Counted from the stretch's first letter, positions 19,629-29,254 are shown. The stretch is 64,000 nt of DNA from Cyanophora paradoxa (GCA_004431415.1 QPMI01000035.1:124001-188000), one strand, 5' to 3'. Numbers and translations are program-made. The notes: a model not told the origin generated them from the letters alone.

Positions 19629-21751
19629 TCAAGCGGCGCCGGGGCGGGCCCCGCGGTCACGGCGAGGGTTCCGAGCTCGCGGGGCCGCAGGGGGCCGCGC
19701 CCCGCGCCGGGGGCGGGGCGGCGGGGGTGGGCGGCCTTCGATGCCCTTCTCTTCCCGCCCTTCTCGCACCCGACTCGCCGGGCTCGGCGATCCCTTACAG
19801 TGCTTGGCCTGCCGCCGGCGGGGCGGCGGGGGGCGGGCGGCCCTCTCCGACGCGCGCTCCTCCAGGAGCGCCCGCAGCGCCTCCAGCTTCACCGGCTGCG
19901 CCCCCGCCGCCCCGTCGGCCCCGGCGCGCGCGCGGGCGGGAGGGGCCGTCGTAGATCGAATCGCGGGCGAACCTTGGGGAACCTGCGGGGCGCCCGCGCG
20001 TCAGAGGCCGGCGGGCGGGGGGCGGGGGGCGGGGGGCGCGCCATATGTCCATGCCGGAGGCGAGGCAGCGCTCGCGGTCCGACTCGAACGCGTTCGCCGT
20101 CATCGCCTGCCCCGCCCCGCCCCGCCCCTCAGCCCGGGGCGTGGGGGCCGGGTCGGGGGCGGGGCGGGGCGGACGACGACGGGGAGGTGGCCGGGGAGGG
20201 CCCCCGCCGCCTCCAGCGCCCGTATCTCCCACGTCGCATCCAGCCCTGCCCGCCCCGGGCCCCGGGGCCCGCTCGCACCCGCGCCGCTGGGGCGGACGGC
20301 AGACGTCGCCGACCGCCCGTCCTTCACCCTCCGCCCGCCGCTCGCCGCCCTCCCCCCCGCCCTCAAGGCTGCCCCTCCGCCCCCCCCCCTGAAGCCGGCC
20401 GCGCGGGGGCCGGCACCTGAGGCTGCGCAGCGCTCGCGCCCGGAGGAGGCCCGGCCGGCCCGGGAGGGGCGGCGGAGAAGGAGAAGGGGAGCGCTCCGCG
20501 GCCGCCCGGCAAGGAGGGCAGGGCAGACTCGAAGGCGGGGGGCGGGCGGAAGGGGAATCCGGGGCGGGCGGAGGCGTGGGAAAGTCGAGGCGAGCTTGGG
20601 CACGAGCTGCAGGGCGAGCTGGAGCTAGAGGACGAGCTCGAGGCGGTCGCGGCCGCGGGTGGCGGGACAGGGGCGGCGGCTGCGGCGGGCCCGGGCCGGG
20701 CGGGCGGCCGCGGGCGGATCCGGACGGCCCGCCGCGTGAGCACCCGCCGCCCCCGATCGGAGCCCGGCCCGGAGGCGGCCGCCGGCTCGGCGGAGCTCGA
20801 AACCGTCGCTCCCGTTGCGGCCAGCAGCGGGCCGCAGCCGGCTGCGGGGGGCGTGCGGGACGAAGTCACGGGAGCGGGCGGATGCGTGTGGAAGGGGAGA
20901 TCGGCGCCGGCGGCGACGTTCGCGGAGGGGCTGCGGAGGGCGCGGAGGCGGCGGCCCCGGAGGCGCCGCCGGGCCGCTTGAGCACCCGCCGCCGAGCCGA
21001 GCCGCCCGGCGCGGGGGAGGGGGCGGCCGTGGGCTCGAATTCAGACTCGGGCAGCCGATAGAACCGCAGGTCGACCGCGCCCGCGGGAGCCGTCGTGGGC
21101 GCCCCGCCACCAAAGATTTGACGCGAGGCAGCCGCCGGAGTTCGGAAGGCGATCGGAACGCCCGACGGCGACGGCGCCGAAGGCGGGTCGAAGTGGAAGC
21201 CGCCGCCGGAGCGGGCGGCCGCGGGCCCGGCGCCAGCTGAAGCGGGCGGCTTGAGGTCTACGGAGAAAGAGAAAGGGCCCGCGGCCGGGGAAGGGAAGAA
21301 AGGGGCCGCGGAGGGCGAGAGGCGGCGGGGCGCCTCCGAAGGACTGTGGGAGGGCGCAGAGCCGGCGACGTTTGGGGCGCCCAGAGCCGAAGTTTCGGGG
21401 GGCGGGCGGCGGGGCTCGACGCGGCCGCCCCGCCGCGGCTCGCGCTCCCGGCGCCGCGAAGGAGAGCCCGCAGCCGGCCGAGGGGAAGAAGGGCGCGGCG
21501 GTGTGGGAGAGGCGGGGGGAGGGCGCGGGCGGCGGGGCGCGGGGCGCCGCGGGGACCGACGCCGGCCTGCCTCCGCTTGCCGCGAAACCGAAGCCCTCTA
21601 CCTCCTCCCCCTCGTCCTCAAAATCTTTCTCCTCCTCATCCTCCTCCTCCTCCTCGCCGCCTGCACCGTGGCCGTCCACGCGCCATGCGGCGAAGCGCAC
21701 GCAGAGCCCCCGCGCCTCCTCGTCCTCCTCCTCCTCTTCCTCTTCTTCCAT
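19629..21751 (-). CDS. Low-complexity acidic/Pro-rich host gene (model uncertain)
   Basis: A minus-strand frame starts at 21751 with an acidic N-terminus (runs of Glu, then GEEVEGFGF). Other open minus-strand segments continue leftward with Phe-Gly-like bits such as QIFGGGAPTTAPAG and a plausible helix VKLEALRALLEERASE near 19850. Upstream of the ATG is a TATA-like element. Composition is nearly 80 percent GC, so open frames exist on both strands and I could not fix the exons. Gene presence and strand are suggested by the TATA box, acidic start and helix; the identity is unknown. FG-type nucleoporin is one weak possibility. Confidence 0.25.
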
Positions 21752-22237
21752 CTCCTGCGCGCGATTCGTCTCATGAGATTTTTCTCTTCATATAAGCGCG
21801 CGGGGGAAGGAGAGCGGAGCGGAGCGCTCGCTCCCAGGAGAACCCCACCAATTGCGCGCCCTCTTCTTTCCTTCCCCACTACCATTCTCAGTAAGCCCAT
21901 TATCCATTTTCAAATTTCTCAGTAAGGCTCAGTTACAAATTATAAAATAGCACTGTATTTTTCAAACATCTAACTCCTCCTTACTGAAACCAATCACGAA
22001 ACCCTTTCATTCTTCATTTTTCTAATTCCTTACCATTCCCAGTAAGCCCTTTAACTTTCCCCCGATCTCTCAGTAAGGACAGTAAGACCCTCATTTTTAC
22101 GAAATGTTCCCGATCGTTTCCATACTGTTTTCAGTTAGCCAAATTGAAAAATCAAGGTGAGCCCCACCGATAGGTTAAAACAACTTATGAAGTGCGTATA
22201 TCCCCACTTAAAGATTTCCCACTATACAAGTATAAAG
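21752..22237. other. Left border of island 2, CAGTAAG-motif cluster
   Basis: GC-rich host DNA gives way to AT-rich DNA at about 21,860-21,900. Between 21887 and 22095 the heptamer CAGTAAG or its complement occurs about six times, often as ctcagtaaggc or ccttactga. No copy of the right-border 30-bp inverted repeat is seen here, so the left end of the provirus is either lost or of a different kind. Confidence 0.5.
21787..21799 (-). promoter_or_regulatory. TATA-like box upstream of the 21751 start
   Basis: On the minus strand the sequence reads cgcttatatgaag, about 36-48 bases before the ATG at 21751, in otherwise GC-rich DNA. Confidence 0.35.
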
Positions 22238-22561
22238 ATGCCGGGTAATCAGCTCCCCTTACCTAAAAGTAAACTGTGCAATGTGTGCAAAGAGGTCAAG
22301 CCTGCATCGTGGTTCCCTTTGCGCAAGTGCAAGTCGGGAAATATAACATTATATTGGAGATGCATAGAGTGCCACCGTGACTATCAAAATGATCACTATC
22401 ACAATGTCTTAAAAACGCGTCCGAAAATCGAAGTACAATCGAAAATATGCCCCGATTGCAAGATTGAGAAGCCTGCAAGCGAGTATAATAAAAAGCAAAG
22501 TACGAAGGATGGTCTCTACTATAAATGCCGACAGTGTTATAGTGAGACTCGGACAAGCTAA
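22238..22561 (+). CDS. Double zinc-ribbon protein
   Basis: 107 residues from the ATG at 22238 (an earlier ATG at 22157 is in frame but reads through leader-like sequence). Two similar zinc ribbons: CNVCKEVKPASWF then CIEC, and CPDCKIEKPASEY then CRQC. The pattern CxxCxxxKPxSxFxxxxxxxDGLxxxCxxC is common in phage and large-virus proteins next to, or fused with, endonuclease VII/HNH domains. No nuclease part is present here. Likely binds nucleic acid or protein; the function is unknown. Confidence 0.65.
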   Translation: MPGNQLPLPKSKLCNVCKEVKPASWFPLRKCKSGNITLYWRCIECHRDYQNDHYHNVLKTRPKIEVQSKICPDCKIEKPASEYNKKQSTKDGLYYKCRQCYSETRTS

Positions 22562-22602
22562 TCAATGAATACCTAACCGAATTTCATTTTATATTTTTTA
22601 AA

Positions 22603-22644
22603 GCAAGTTTGTGCTGCCGAAAATGCCCACCTGCACAAACTTGC
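22603..22644 (+). terminator. Perfect 12-bp stem hairpin after the zinc-ribbon gene
   Basis: gcaagtttgtgc at 22603-22614 and its exact reverse complement gcacaaacttgc at 22633-22644 enclose an 18-base loop. It lies 42 bases after the stop at 22561 and could be an mRNA 3'-end signal; that is inference. Confidence 0.5.
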
Positions 22645-23083
22645 GAGATCAAGGTAAGCCCCATCGACAAAGTACGATGATCGACAAAGTACGACGATAG
22701 ACCACGTTAAAATAAACTCGCGCCCCGCCCACTATGCAAGATACATGCAAACTACATGCGAGTTCTATGAAAACAATAACGATTTAGTCATGTATATATT
22801 TCGTATATATGTCCGAACCTCCGTGTGTGTGATCCAGCACAACTTTGAATTTTTTTGTTTTTTTGTTTTTTCGCATATGACGACATATACATATATACAG
22901 ACCGGCGTCACCGACGTATTCGGGGTCATCACATCGCGGCGATTCCGAATATATATAGAATGCCTCAAAGTAGTTTTTTATGTTTTTTAGACTTCCAACC
23001 AATCACCATGAGTTTGTAACCGCAACTTGCCCCCCTATGTAACCAATTTGTCCCCCTATGTAACCAATTTGTCCCCTTTGTAA
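22645..23083 (+). other. Non-coding stretch with a copied leader
   Basis: The bases from about 22648 (agatcaaggtaagccccatcg) repeat, with changes, the leader of the zinc-ribbon gene at about 22151 (aatcaaggtgagccccaccg), including later phrases gttaaaa and cactat-caag. It looks like a promoter/leader whose gene has been lost. The rest is AT-rich with no convincing frame. Confidence 0.4.
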
Positions 23084-23120
23084 CCAATTTGTTCCGCCCA
23101 GAGGCTTTGTAACCAATACT
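23019..23120 (+). repeat. About 20-bp repeat of gtaaccaatttgtcccc
   Basis: Four to five units (gtaaccgcaacttgccccc, then gtaaccaatttgtccccct, gtaaccaatttgtcccctt, gtaaccaatttgttcc, gtaaccaata). It lies directly before, and partly in, the truncated virion-gene remnant, as if marking a deletion joint. Confidence 0.7.
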
Positions 23121-23326
23121 ATAACAAAAAGGTTGGATTATCCACTTTCTCGGTTGATATTGTTAATGCTGTAAATGAACCAATTGATTTTGAGGGTCAA
23201 CCTGTTCATCTGACCTTTGAAATTCGCTATGGTGATGAGCCAGCTGGGGACCCAGTTTATGAATACTTTAAGATGCGAATGTCACAGCTTCACCCTTCCT
23301 ATCCAGTTATTACAAGCTTCGCATAA
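23084..23326 (+). pseudogene. C-terminal remnant of a virion-type gene
   Basis: A frame with no ATG, open from 23084 to a TAA at 23324-23326. From 23129 it encodes about 65 natural-looking residues: KVGLSTFSVDIVNAVNEPID, then LTFEIRYGDEPAG. This S-x-D-I-V-(N/D)-x-x-x-x-P-I-(D)-F pattern ends several capsid-region proteins of Polinton-like elements. It lies just upstream of the capsid gene, so it is probably the tail of a minor virion protein whose 5' part was deleted. Confidence 0.5.
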
Positions 23327-23379
23327 ATTAAGGATCATTGGTAGATTTTTTATGTTGCAGTATAATAAAAGAGAATATA

Positions 23380-24747
23380 ATGGATATCACTTCCACTCTT
23401 CAAAGACTTTCGCTGAAAGAAGCCCTAACAACCCCAGAGGAGGCGAAAGCCTTTTTCCTGGATAACTCCCTTATGCTTGGTCTCGAATCCAAGTCTAAGC
23501 CAGTTCTAGTTGTTGTGAATCCCAGCAATACTTTTGAGAATAATGTTGGAAATCGCATTTCCTTCAAGCTACCTCGCTACAATTTCTGTGGAAAACTCGA
23601 ACTTGCTTTCGACCTACTAGAAATCACTTTTGCTGGTGAAGATCTAGTTCGCAATGGATACACTCGCCCAGTTGGTGCTTTAGTTCAGCGACTTGAAATT
23701 ACCTATGGATCTTACACCTACCACATCCCTTCTGATTTCCTTGCTCATTTCCCCCTGGTCTATTATTCGGAGGATCAACTAGCTAAAAAGAAACGCTCAA
23801 TGGGCATGGTTCATGGTATCCCTGCTCATGGAACCAACCGACTTGGTGGCTCATTTTTCGTTGAGATCCCAGTGCCTTGGCTAAATCACTTTCTTCCCCT
23901 TGGTGCTTTATCTGGTGAAATGGTTGTTACTGTTTGGTTTAAGGATGCTGGAAAGGGTTATGTTGAAACTTCCTATGGTGGTCGCTCTCTCCCTGTTGTT
24001 GGTGGGACAGCTGCTGATAAGACAGAAGATGATGGTCTTGGTGATACTGCTAATGCTACACTTGCCCATGTTGGTCAAAACATCACCACTTTCAGTCTTG
24101 GTGCAACAAACCCTGCTATTTCAATTACTTCTCCTCGCCTTTACATGCATGCTATTAATGTTTCTGATGAGCTTTTCGCTACTGTAATTGAAAAAGTAAA
24201 GACAACTGGCATGGCTATTCCCTCCCTTGATATTGGATTTGTAGATGCCATTGCTTTCCCTGCCAAGGGCAATGCCCAGCCCAATCGAATTAACCTCTCT
24301 CAAATCTCAGGTCTTGTCTATGCTCTGCTTGTTTCAGTTCGTGATTATGAGACTGTTGACAAATCCAATGGCTCCCACAGTGTTCTTAAGACCTATGCCA
24401 ACTCCAAAGAGATAACATTCACTGTGGAAATAAATGGTCAGCGTCTCTATGCCACTGAGCCAATTTCCCTACTCAAAGGTGCTGAGCTAATTGCTGATGC
24501 CTTCAAATGCTCTAACATGGATAAGGTTGCAGATAAATATGTCCTTTCAGGACTCCCATTCTGCCTTGATGGAGAAAAGGCAATTCGAAATATTGCTCAA
24601 AGTGGATTTGTTGACCTGACAAATTCCTCATCTTCATTCCTCACACTCTACATGCCCACAGATAAGACAATCAATGTTCAAGTTCGCGCTTTAATGCATA
24701 GTTTCCTCATTATAGACGGTTCAGGTGTTCGTAGAATCAATTTATAG
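23380..24747 (+). CDS. Putative major capsid protein (double jelly-roll type)
   Basis: 455 residues from the ATG at 23380; an earlier in-frame ATG at 23338 reads leader sequence. The protein is beta-rich throughout. Two features point to the double jelly-roll capsid family of Polintons and nucleocytoplasmic viruses: RISFKLPRYNFCGKLELAF near residue 55, and FFVEIPVPWLNHFLPLGAL around residues 165-183, which parallels the conserved PLPFWF...LPLxAL loop of this family. Position also fits: it is followed by the packaging ATPase 59 bases later, the usual order in Polinton-like elements. It forms the trimeric capsomer in that family. The frame is intact, in contrast to the replication genes. Confidence 0.7.
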   Translation: MDITSTLQRLSLKEALTTPEEAKAFFLDNSLMLGLESKSKPVLVVVNPSNTFENNVGNRISFKLPRYNFCGKLELAFDLLEITFAGEDLVRNGYTRPVGALVQRLEITYGSYTYHIPSDFLAHFPLVYYSEDQLAKKKRSMGMVHGIPAHGTNRLGGSFFVEIPVPWLNHFLPLGALSGEMVVTVWFKDAGKGYVETSYGGRSLPVVGGTAADKTEDDGLGDTANATLAHVGQNITTFSLGATNPAISITSPRLYMHAINVSDELFATVIEKVKTTGMAIPSLDIGFVDAIAFPAKGNAQPNRINLSQISGLVYALLVSVRDYETVDKSNGSHSVLKTYANSKEITFTVEINGQRLYATEPISLLKGAELIADAFKCSNMDKVADKYVLSGLPFCLDGEKAIRNIAQSGFVDLTNSSSSFLTLYMPTDKTINVQVRALMHSFLIIDGSGVRRINL

Positions 24748-24806
24748 ACCATTTTCAGTCTCCCTGCATTATTTTTATCTGTCTTTATTTAGGAAGATCT
24801 ACAACA

Positions 24807-25601
24807 ATGCCTATACCAAGTTCTGATTTGGATGAATTTGTGGCTGGTGAAATGATAGAACCCCCTTTCAGACTACTCATACTAGGTAAAAGTGGATGCG
24901 GAAAAACTGAAGCTGTAAAATATTATTTGAAACAGCTGCATGATGCCAAAAAGATTGATACAACACTTATTATATCGGCTTCCTCATTTTCACATTTTTG
25001 GGACAAAGCTGCTACTGTTCAACTGGGTGCATGGGATCCCCAATACATGTCGAAAATTATAAAAGAAAGAGAGGCAAAAAGGGAGAAAGGAGAAGAACTT
25101 AACCATATGCTGGTGATTTTAGAGGATATGATAGAAAATGACCAGCTGGATCTCAGTCGAGATAAAACAGTGGGAATGCTTTATATTCGTGGCAGACATG
25201 TCAATATATCAATTATTACTATTTCCCAAAAATTAAGAAAGGTCGCAAGTGTTATTCGCTGCAATAGTGATATAGTAATTATGGTTTGTGCAAGCAATCA
25301 AAAAGAGCTGGAAGCATTTGCAGAGGAGTTTTCGACTTTTCCTCGCAAAGAAGATTTCTATAAACTTTTTGAAGAGTATGTCCACTCATACCAATTCCTT
25401 GTTTATACATCTTTCAAGTATAATGTGGGCTACTATGTCGATAACGCCGATTTAGTAGGTGATTTCGATTTTCCTCGCTTCCACAGGAAGCCCAAAAAGA
25501 AAGAAGATGAACTGAAGCCACCAGAGAAAGAGGAAGCCCCCAAAGAAGTGAAAAGCCAACTTCATACTAATAAATTGATGCGATATAAGCGCGGTTTATA
25601 A
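24807..25601 (+). CDS. DNA-packaging ATPase (FtsK/HerA, A32-like)
   Basis: 264 residues. Walker A GKSGCGKT at residues 27-34; Walker B in HMLVILEDMIEN near residues 100-111; then the motif ISQKLRKVASVIRCNSDIVI, the conserved sensor Gln and Arg-x-Asn of the FtsK-HerA packaging ATPases. The C-terminal 45 residues are charged (KKKEDELKPPEKEE) and end in basic residues. In related viruses it pumps DNA into the preformed capsid. It is intact and lies between the capsid gene and a virion-type coiled-coil gene, with short intergenic gaps, so it is probably part of one late gene block. Confidence 0.85.
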   Translation: MPIPSSDLDEFVAGEMIEPPFRLLILGKSGCGKTEAVKYYLKQLHDAKKIDTTLIISASSFSHFWDKAATVQLGAWDPQYMSKIIKEREAKREKGEELNHMLVILEDMIENDQLDLSRDKTVGMLYIRGRHVNISIITISQKLRKVASVIRCNSDIVIMVCASNQKELEAFAEEFSTFPRKEDFYKLFEEYVHSYQFLVYTSFKYNVGYYVDNADLVGDFDFPRFHRKPKKKEDELKPPEKEEAPKEVKSQLHTNKLMRYKRGL

Positions 25602-25629
25602 AATTATCTCTCATTCTTATAAAGATACA

Positions 25630-26361
25630 ATGCCTCCCAAACGAAAGATAGGGATTCCAGCTGGGGCTGTTGGCTATTCAGGTGGTGGAAACAATGGATC
25701 TAATTACACTGAACCCATAAAATTCAATGGTATGAACGAAATCAAACCCTCACAACCCCAAGAAGACCCCCTAAATGCTGCCTATGAGGAATCAGTTGAT
25801 GACAAAGCCCCACAAAGTTCAACTGCTGACCGACTCAACATCTCACCAGAAGCCTCAAAAATGAAAGCTGTTGCTGAGGGTGCCAGGCGAATTATTGGTG
25901 CTGCTGATGATAAAGGTCTAGGCTTGCAAGATCTTTCACTGGCTCGCAAAGGTGAAGGTCTTAGTAAGGAATCAGACAAGGTAATCCAGTCTATGGCTGG
26001 TGAAGTCACATACAAGACTGCTCCCACTCAGAATGTTCATCGAATTCCCAAGGCTCAATGGGATGAGATGACTGCTAAACTCAAAGATCTGGAAGCCAAA
26101 TCAAGTGCCTTGGAGCAGTATGTTACTGAGAAGAAAGAGAGAGCCAAGCTAAAGGAGATGCTTCGAAAGGAAGTTTATAAAATGGGTATTACTGGTGTCC
26201 CAGATAAACAGTTTATTGCTAAGAAAGAGAACCAAATCGATGAGCAGGCAGTAGATGAAATGAAAACAAAAACCCAAAAGGGAACCATTGAACCTGGTAC
26301 CAAAGCTGAAGTAGAAAAGGGAGTAGCCCCAGCAGTATATAAAAGACGAGTTTGGCTTTAA
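25630..26361 (+). CDS. Unknown protein with central coiled coil
   Basis: 243 residues. The first 60 are Gly/Asn/Pro-rich. A long helical stretch, KLKDLEAKSSALEQYVTEKK (about residues 154-173) followed by basic heptads, predicts a coiled coil. The end is KRRVWL. I recognise no family. Position in the capsid-ATPase block and low-complexity N-terminus suggest an internal virion or scaffold-type protein; that is inference. Confidence 0.6.
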   Translation: MPPKRKIGIPAGAVGYSGGGNNGSNYTEPIKFNGMNEIKPSQPQEDPLNAAYEESVDDKAPQSSTADRLNISPEASKMKAVAEGARRIIGAADDKGLGLQDLSLARKGEGLSKESDKVIQSMAGEVTYKTAPTQNVHRIPKAQWDEMTAKLKDLEAKSSALEQYVTEKKERAKLKEMLRKEVYKMGITGVPDKQFIAKKENQIDEQAVDEMKTKTQKGTIEPGTKAEVEKGVAPAVYKRRVWL

Positions 26362-26364
26362 TTA

Positions 26365-26383
26365 TCTCTGTTTTATTAGAGAT
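26365..26383 (+). promoter_or_regulatory. Palindromic TCTCT..AGAGA motif before 26384
   Basis: tctctgttttattagagat ends at the start codon of the CCETT gene and overlaps the end of the previous gene's 3' region. Same design as 5973-5990 in island 1. Confidence 0.4.
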
Positions 26384-26686
26384 ATGGACATAATACGAAA
26401 GTTCTTCGAGATGTTCAGTTTGCATGTGGTGAGCAATTGCCACAGTGGATGTTGTGAGACAACAGTGGAGTTTGAGATGTCAGATAATGAGGATAATGCC
26501 TCAGAAGCAAGAGAGAGAAGGAGGTCTACAGTTTTTGTGGAGTCAATGCCAGCAGACCCCACAGAGTATACATATGAGCAACAGGAGCAACAGGAGTATC
26601 CAAGGAGAAGTTCTCTGCCAGCAGAAAACGTTTTCTCTGGGAATATAAATGGAGGATACTATCAGTTTAATCGAGTTTACCAGTGA
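26384..26686 (+). CDS. Small CCETT-motif protein (homologue of 8587 gene)
   Basis: 100 residues. The N-terminus MDIIRKFFEMFSLHVVSN, then CCETT and an acidic EMSDNED, matches the island 1 protein at 8587-8913 in spacing and key residues. The remainder is Glu/Arg/Gln-rich with YEQQEQQEY. Function unknown. Its conservation in both islands makes it a family marker. The end overlaps the next gene by 38 bases in another frame. Confidence 0.6.
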   Translation: MDIIRKFFEMFSLHVVSNCHSGCCETTVEFEMSDNEDNASEARERRRSTVFVESMPADPTEYTYEQQEQQEYPRRSSLPAENVFSGNINGGYYQFNRVYQ

Positions 26687-26894
26687 TGAATCTGTTACTG
26701 AGGGTTCTATAAGACACATTCTAGCAATGCAGAAACGATATAGAGAGGACCCAGCATATAGAGAGTATAAGAAGCAACAAGCCCTGGCATCCTATTATCG
26801 CAGAAAAGCCCAAAAAGAGGAGCAGAGACCCAGAGGAAGACCGATTAAATATTATTTGCCAACTGATAGTAGCAATGGACCCCCAGGTCTATAA
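26649..26894 (+). CDS. Small basic protein with AT-hook-like motif
   Basis: 81 residues, acidic at the start, then strongly basic helical (MQKRYREDPAYREYKKQQ). It carries RPRGRPIKYY near residues 61-70, matching the AT-hook core GRP flanked by basic residues, which binds the minor groove of AT-rich DNA. A role in condensing viral DNA is possible. It overlaps the preceding gene. Confidence 0.45.
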   Translation: MEDTISLIEFTSDESVTEGSIRHILAMQKRYREDPAYREYKKQQALASYYRRKAQKEEQRPRGRPIKYYLPTDSSNGPPGL

Positions 26895-26915
26895 GAAAAT
26901 TGAGAAAAAGCGGTC

Positions 26916-27275
26916 TCAGTATGCTACTGAGGCAGCTATAAAAATATATACAAAGGAATTGGCTTTATACTTGCAATCAAGCAGATAACTTTTGTAAATA
27001 TGCTTTTGTTGTTTTTTGTTTGCATTCTCAGACACTGAAACATTTATGTGAATGTAAACTGATCTATTTCTCTTTGGTTTAGCTGCATACATATTGTAAC
27101 CTATCAATCTCTGTGACATTTCGATATATGCTCCAATATCTCCATGCTTTATGCATTTATCTAACTCAATCATGGTCATTTCTTCAAGAGCCTTTGCCAT
27201 TTTGTCTTCACTATACACAATCAAGTAAGCTTTAAGTATTCTTGTCAAATTTTGGTCTTTTTCGATAGGTGTCAC
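26916..27275 (-). CDS. Hypothetical protein, unknown function
   Basis: 119 residues. The first 75 look natural (helical: ILKAYLIVYSEDKMAKALEE, then MSQRLIGYNMYAAKPKRN); the C-terminal 40 are less so and may be read-through. No family recognised. It is the first minus-strand gene right of the late block and reads convergently with it. The GTGTCACAGG palindrome lies directly upstream. Confidence 0.4.
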   Translation of the reverse strand: MTPIEKDQNLTRILKAYLIVYSEDKMAKALEEMTMIELDKCIKHGDIGAYIEMSQRLIGYNMYAAKPKRNRSVYIHINVSVSENANKKQQKHIYKSYLLDCKYKANSFVYIFIAASVAY

Positions 27276-27359
27276 AGGTGTTCACAGGTTTTTATCGTCC
27301 CCTGGTCATTTTTCTTTTTAAAGCCCCCCGATGGACCTGTGACACCTGTGAACAACACC
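27268..27359. promoter_or_regulatory. GTGTCACAGG palindrome, copy 1
   Basis: Left arm ggtgtcacaggtgttcacag at 27268, right arm acctgtgacacctgtgaac at 27335, spaced by about 45 bases. The same decamer arrangement recurs at 45054-45157. It could be a replication origin, protein-binding array or recombination site. Confidence 0.55.
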
Positions 27360-27414
27360 ATTTCCAGTAAGGCTATAAAAAATACATATACATTTCAATC
27401 ATAAATCGTTTTGT

Positions 27415-28014
27415 TTAATATTCAACATCCTCTCCATTGTCTTCTTGAACCCTTGTTATCTTTCGAAGTCCAATGTAGCCCCTTGCTCTTGTTCCCTGAA
27501 TTCGTTTAACCTCTGATTTCACATTGAAGATTTCCCTTACTCTCTTCATCACAGAAACACATTCAACTTTATCATCGACACTTCTGTATGATTTGTAAAT
27601 GGTATCACTCGAAACAAAGTCGTTTGCATTATGGGTGACTTCGAAATACTCCCTAAGCCATTCACCAATCTTGTCATTTTCAGCTGTAAAGTTTATTCCC
27701 TGTTCAATAATCGATTGAGGGGGATTTCTTAAGATCTCTTCAACCTCTTTGTTCTTCCACATATCCAGTAATATCTTCATGTGAGCCATCTTATACTCAT
27801 TATCATTGTGAAGAAGTGTGAACAGTGTTGGGTCAGCTTTCTTCTGACCAGCTTCAGGCTTCTCTCTGAATATATTATTGAATCTCTGGTATGAAAGCCT
27901 TCTTTGAATTGCAAAGTCTCGTTTATTTATAGTCAAATTGTCATTAGTTGTAATGTAAACCTGGAACATTGGAGTGAGGATTACTGGGTCTTTGAACACG
28001 GCTCTCACAGTCAT
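27415..28014 (-). pseudogene. C-terminal fragment of D5-like helicase
   Basis: 199 residues from a Met, but the frame is open upstream to about 28070. It encodes the distal part of the superfamily 3 helicase: TVRAVFKDPV, then FQVYITTNDNLTI (motif C region with the sensor Asn), QRRLSYQRF (arginine finger region), and a winged-helix-like C-terminus ending EDVEY. It should be fused to the ORF 28011-28841, but a one- or two-base change near 28,075 puts the two in different frames. In an intact element this enzyme unwinds viral DNA for replication. Confidence 0.75.
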
Positions 28015-28841
28015 TTCATTTCCACCTGTGGCCTCCTTAATTTTGGAAATTTGCAGTTTATCACCATCTTCAGCCTCATTACTGCAAGTCGCTTTCCAAG
28101 GAGTTTGGCAAGTTCAGGAGTAGCATCTGATGAGTTCTTTTTAGGTTTGGTCCAATAGGATATTTCGAGAGGGCTATAATAAGCCCCTGAAATCTGTTTG
28201 CAGTATTCCTGAACAAGTGATTTACCATTTGCACCAGCACCAGTCCACATGTAGAACTTCTGTGATTTTGTTGATCCACTGAGGGCAATGGCAATAGATG
28301 CCAGAAGGTAGTTTCGCTCTGCTGGATCATCTACAATCTCTCTATAAATCTGATTGAGATGGTCTACTTTCTTGTGGTCTACATTCTCAGTATAATCATA
28401 ACTCACACTCTTGCTCACCATATCTTCCAGTTTCCCCTTTCTGAAAGTCATAGTTGTCAGATCAAATACACCATTATCGAATCCAATTACATATGGAACT
28501 GTATCAATCTTTTCATAGAATTCATCATCATTCAGCAGAGGGAGCAGATCAGTCAGAAGGGATTTGCGATATCCTGATTGTTTAAGATTTTTGGCAATAG
28601 AAATTAATGTTTTCGATTTCTCTTCGAAAGCTGTTCTATTCTCTTCATCCTTCAAAGCTCTTTGGCTATAATGCACAGCCCTGCCAAGGTATTGAGGGAC
28701 AACAAGGCAACTTATGTCTAGGTAAATCTTTTGGTTTGTGTCATCATGCTCCCAAATCCCAGTATCAGTATTGAGTTTGAACCATGACTTTTTGGAGTAT
28801 CTCCAAGTATGTTGTAGTACTGTTGTAGTACCTCTTTGCAC
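28011..28841 (-). pseudogene. D5_N and SF3 helicase core, unit 1 of the array
   Basis: 276 residues: D5_N-like domain (SKKSWFKLNTDTGIWEHDD, KSLLTDLLPLLNDDEFYEK), then Walker A GAGANGKS in FYMWTGAGANGKSLVQ. It lacks the upstream primase and is out of frame with the C-terminal fragment. Upstream, an 11-bp tandem duplication (28810-28831) shifts the frame against the zinc-binding segment. The same core recurs in four more units to the right. This unit is the only one physically next to the helicase C-terminus and is therefore the likely end of the original gene. Confidence 0.75.
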
Positions 28842-29254
28842 ACAAGACTGACATCATAATGAGCGCCTCCAGAACCAGCGGACTTATCAATGAGATTGAA
28901 GATATCAGATTGCATTCCAATGAAGATAAATCGTTTTTTGCAATTGCCACTGTAGCTGGACACAATATACTTTTTATCTTCTCCTTTGGCTTTCATAACA
29001 TACCAGTTATTCGATTCATGGGACCCATTGCAGCATGGGCAATTAAGTCCCTTATTAGCAGCATCAAAGTTAAAGCCCAGTTCAGTTTGAGAGATTATAT
29101 TGGGATGCATAAAGCCCATATCCACCAGCTCTTTAAGAATACTCTTTTCCAATGCATCATGTGAGGTAGCATTAGCAGGATACTCACTCTTATAGATATA
29201 GTTCTCTACAATCCACTTTTTAAACTCATCAGTAGGCTCATTGAAATCACAGGT

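Noticed and set aside
19741-21925. Plus-strand frames of up to 295 codons in the 80 percent GC region
   Set aside because: Arg/Ala/Pro/Gly-only translations with no domain; the minus strand has a TATA box, an acidic start and a plausible helix.
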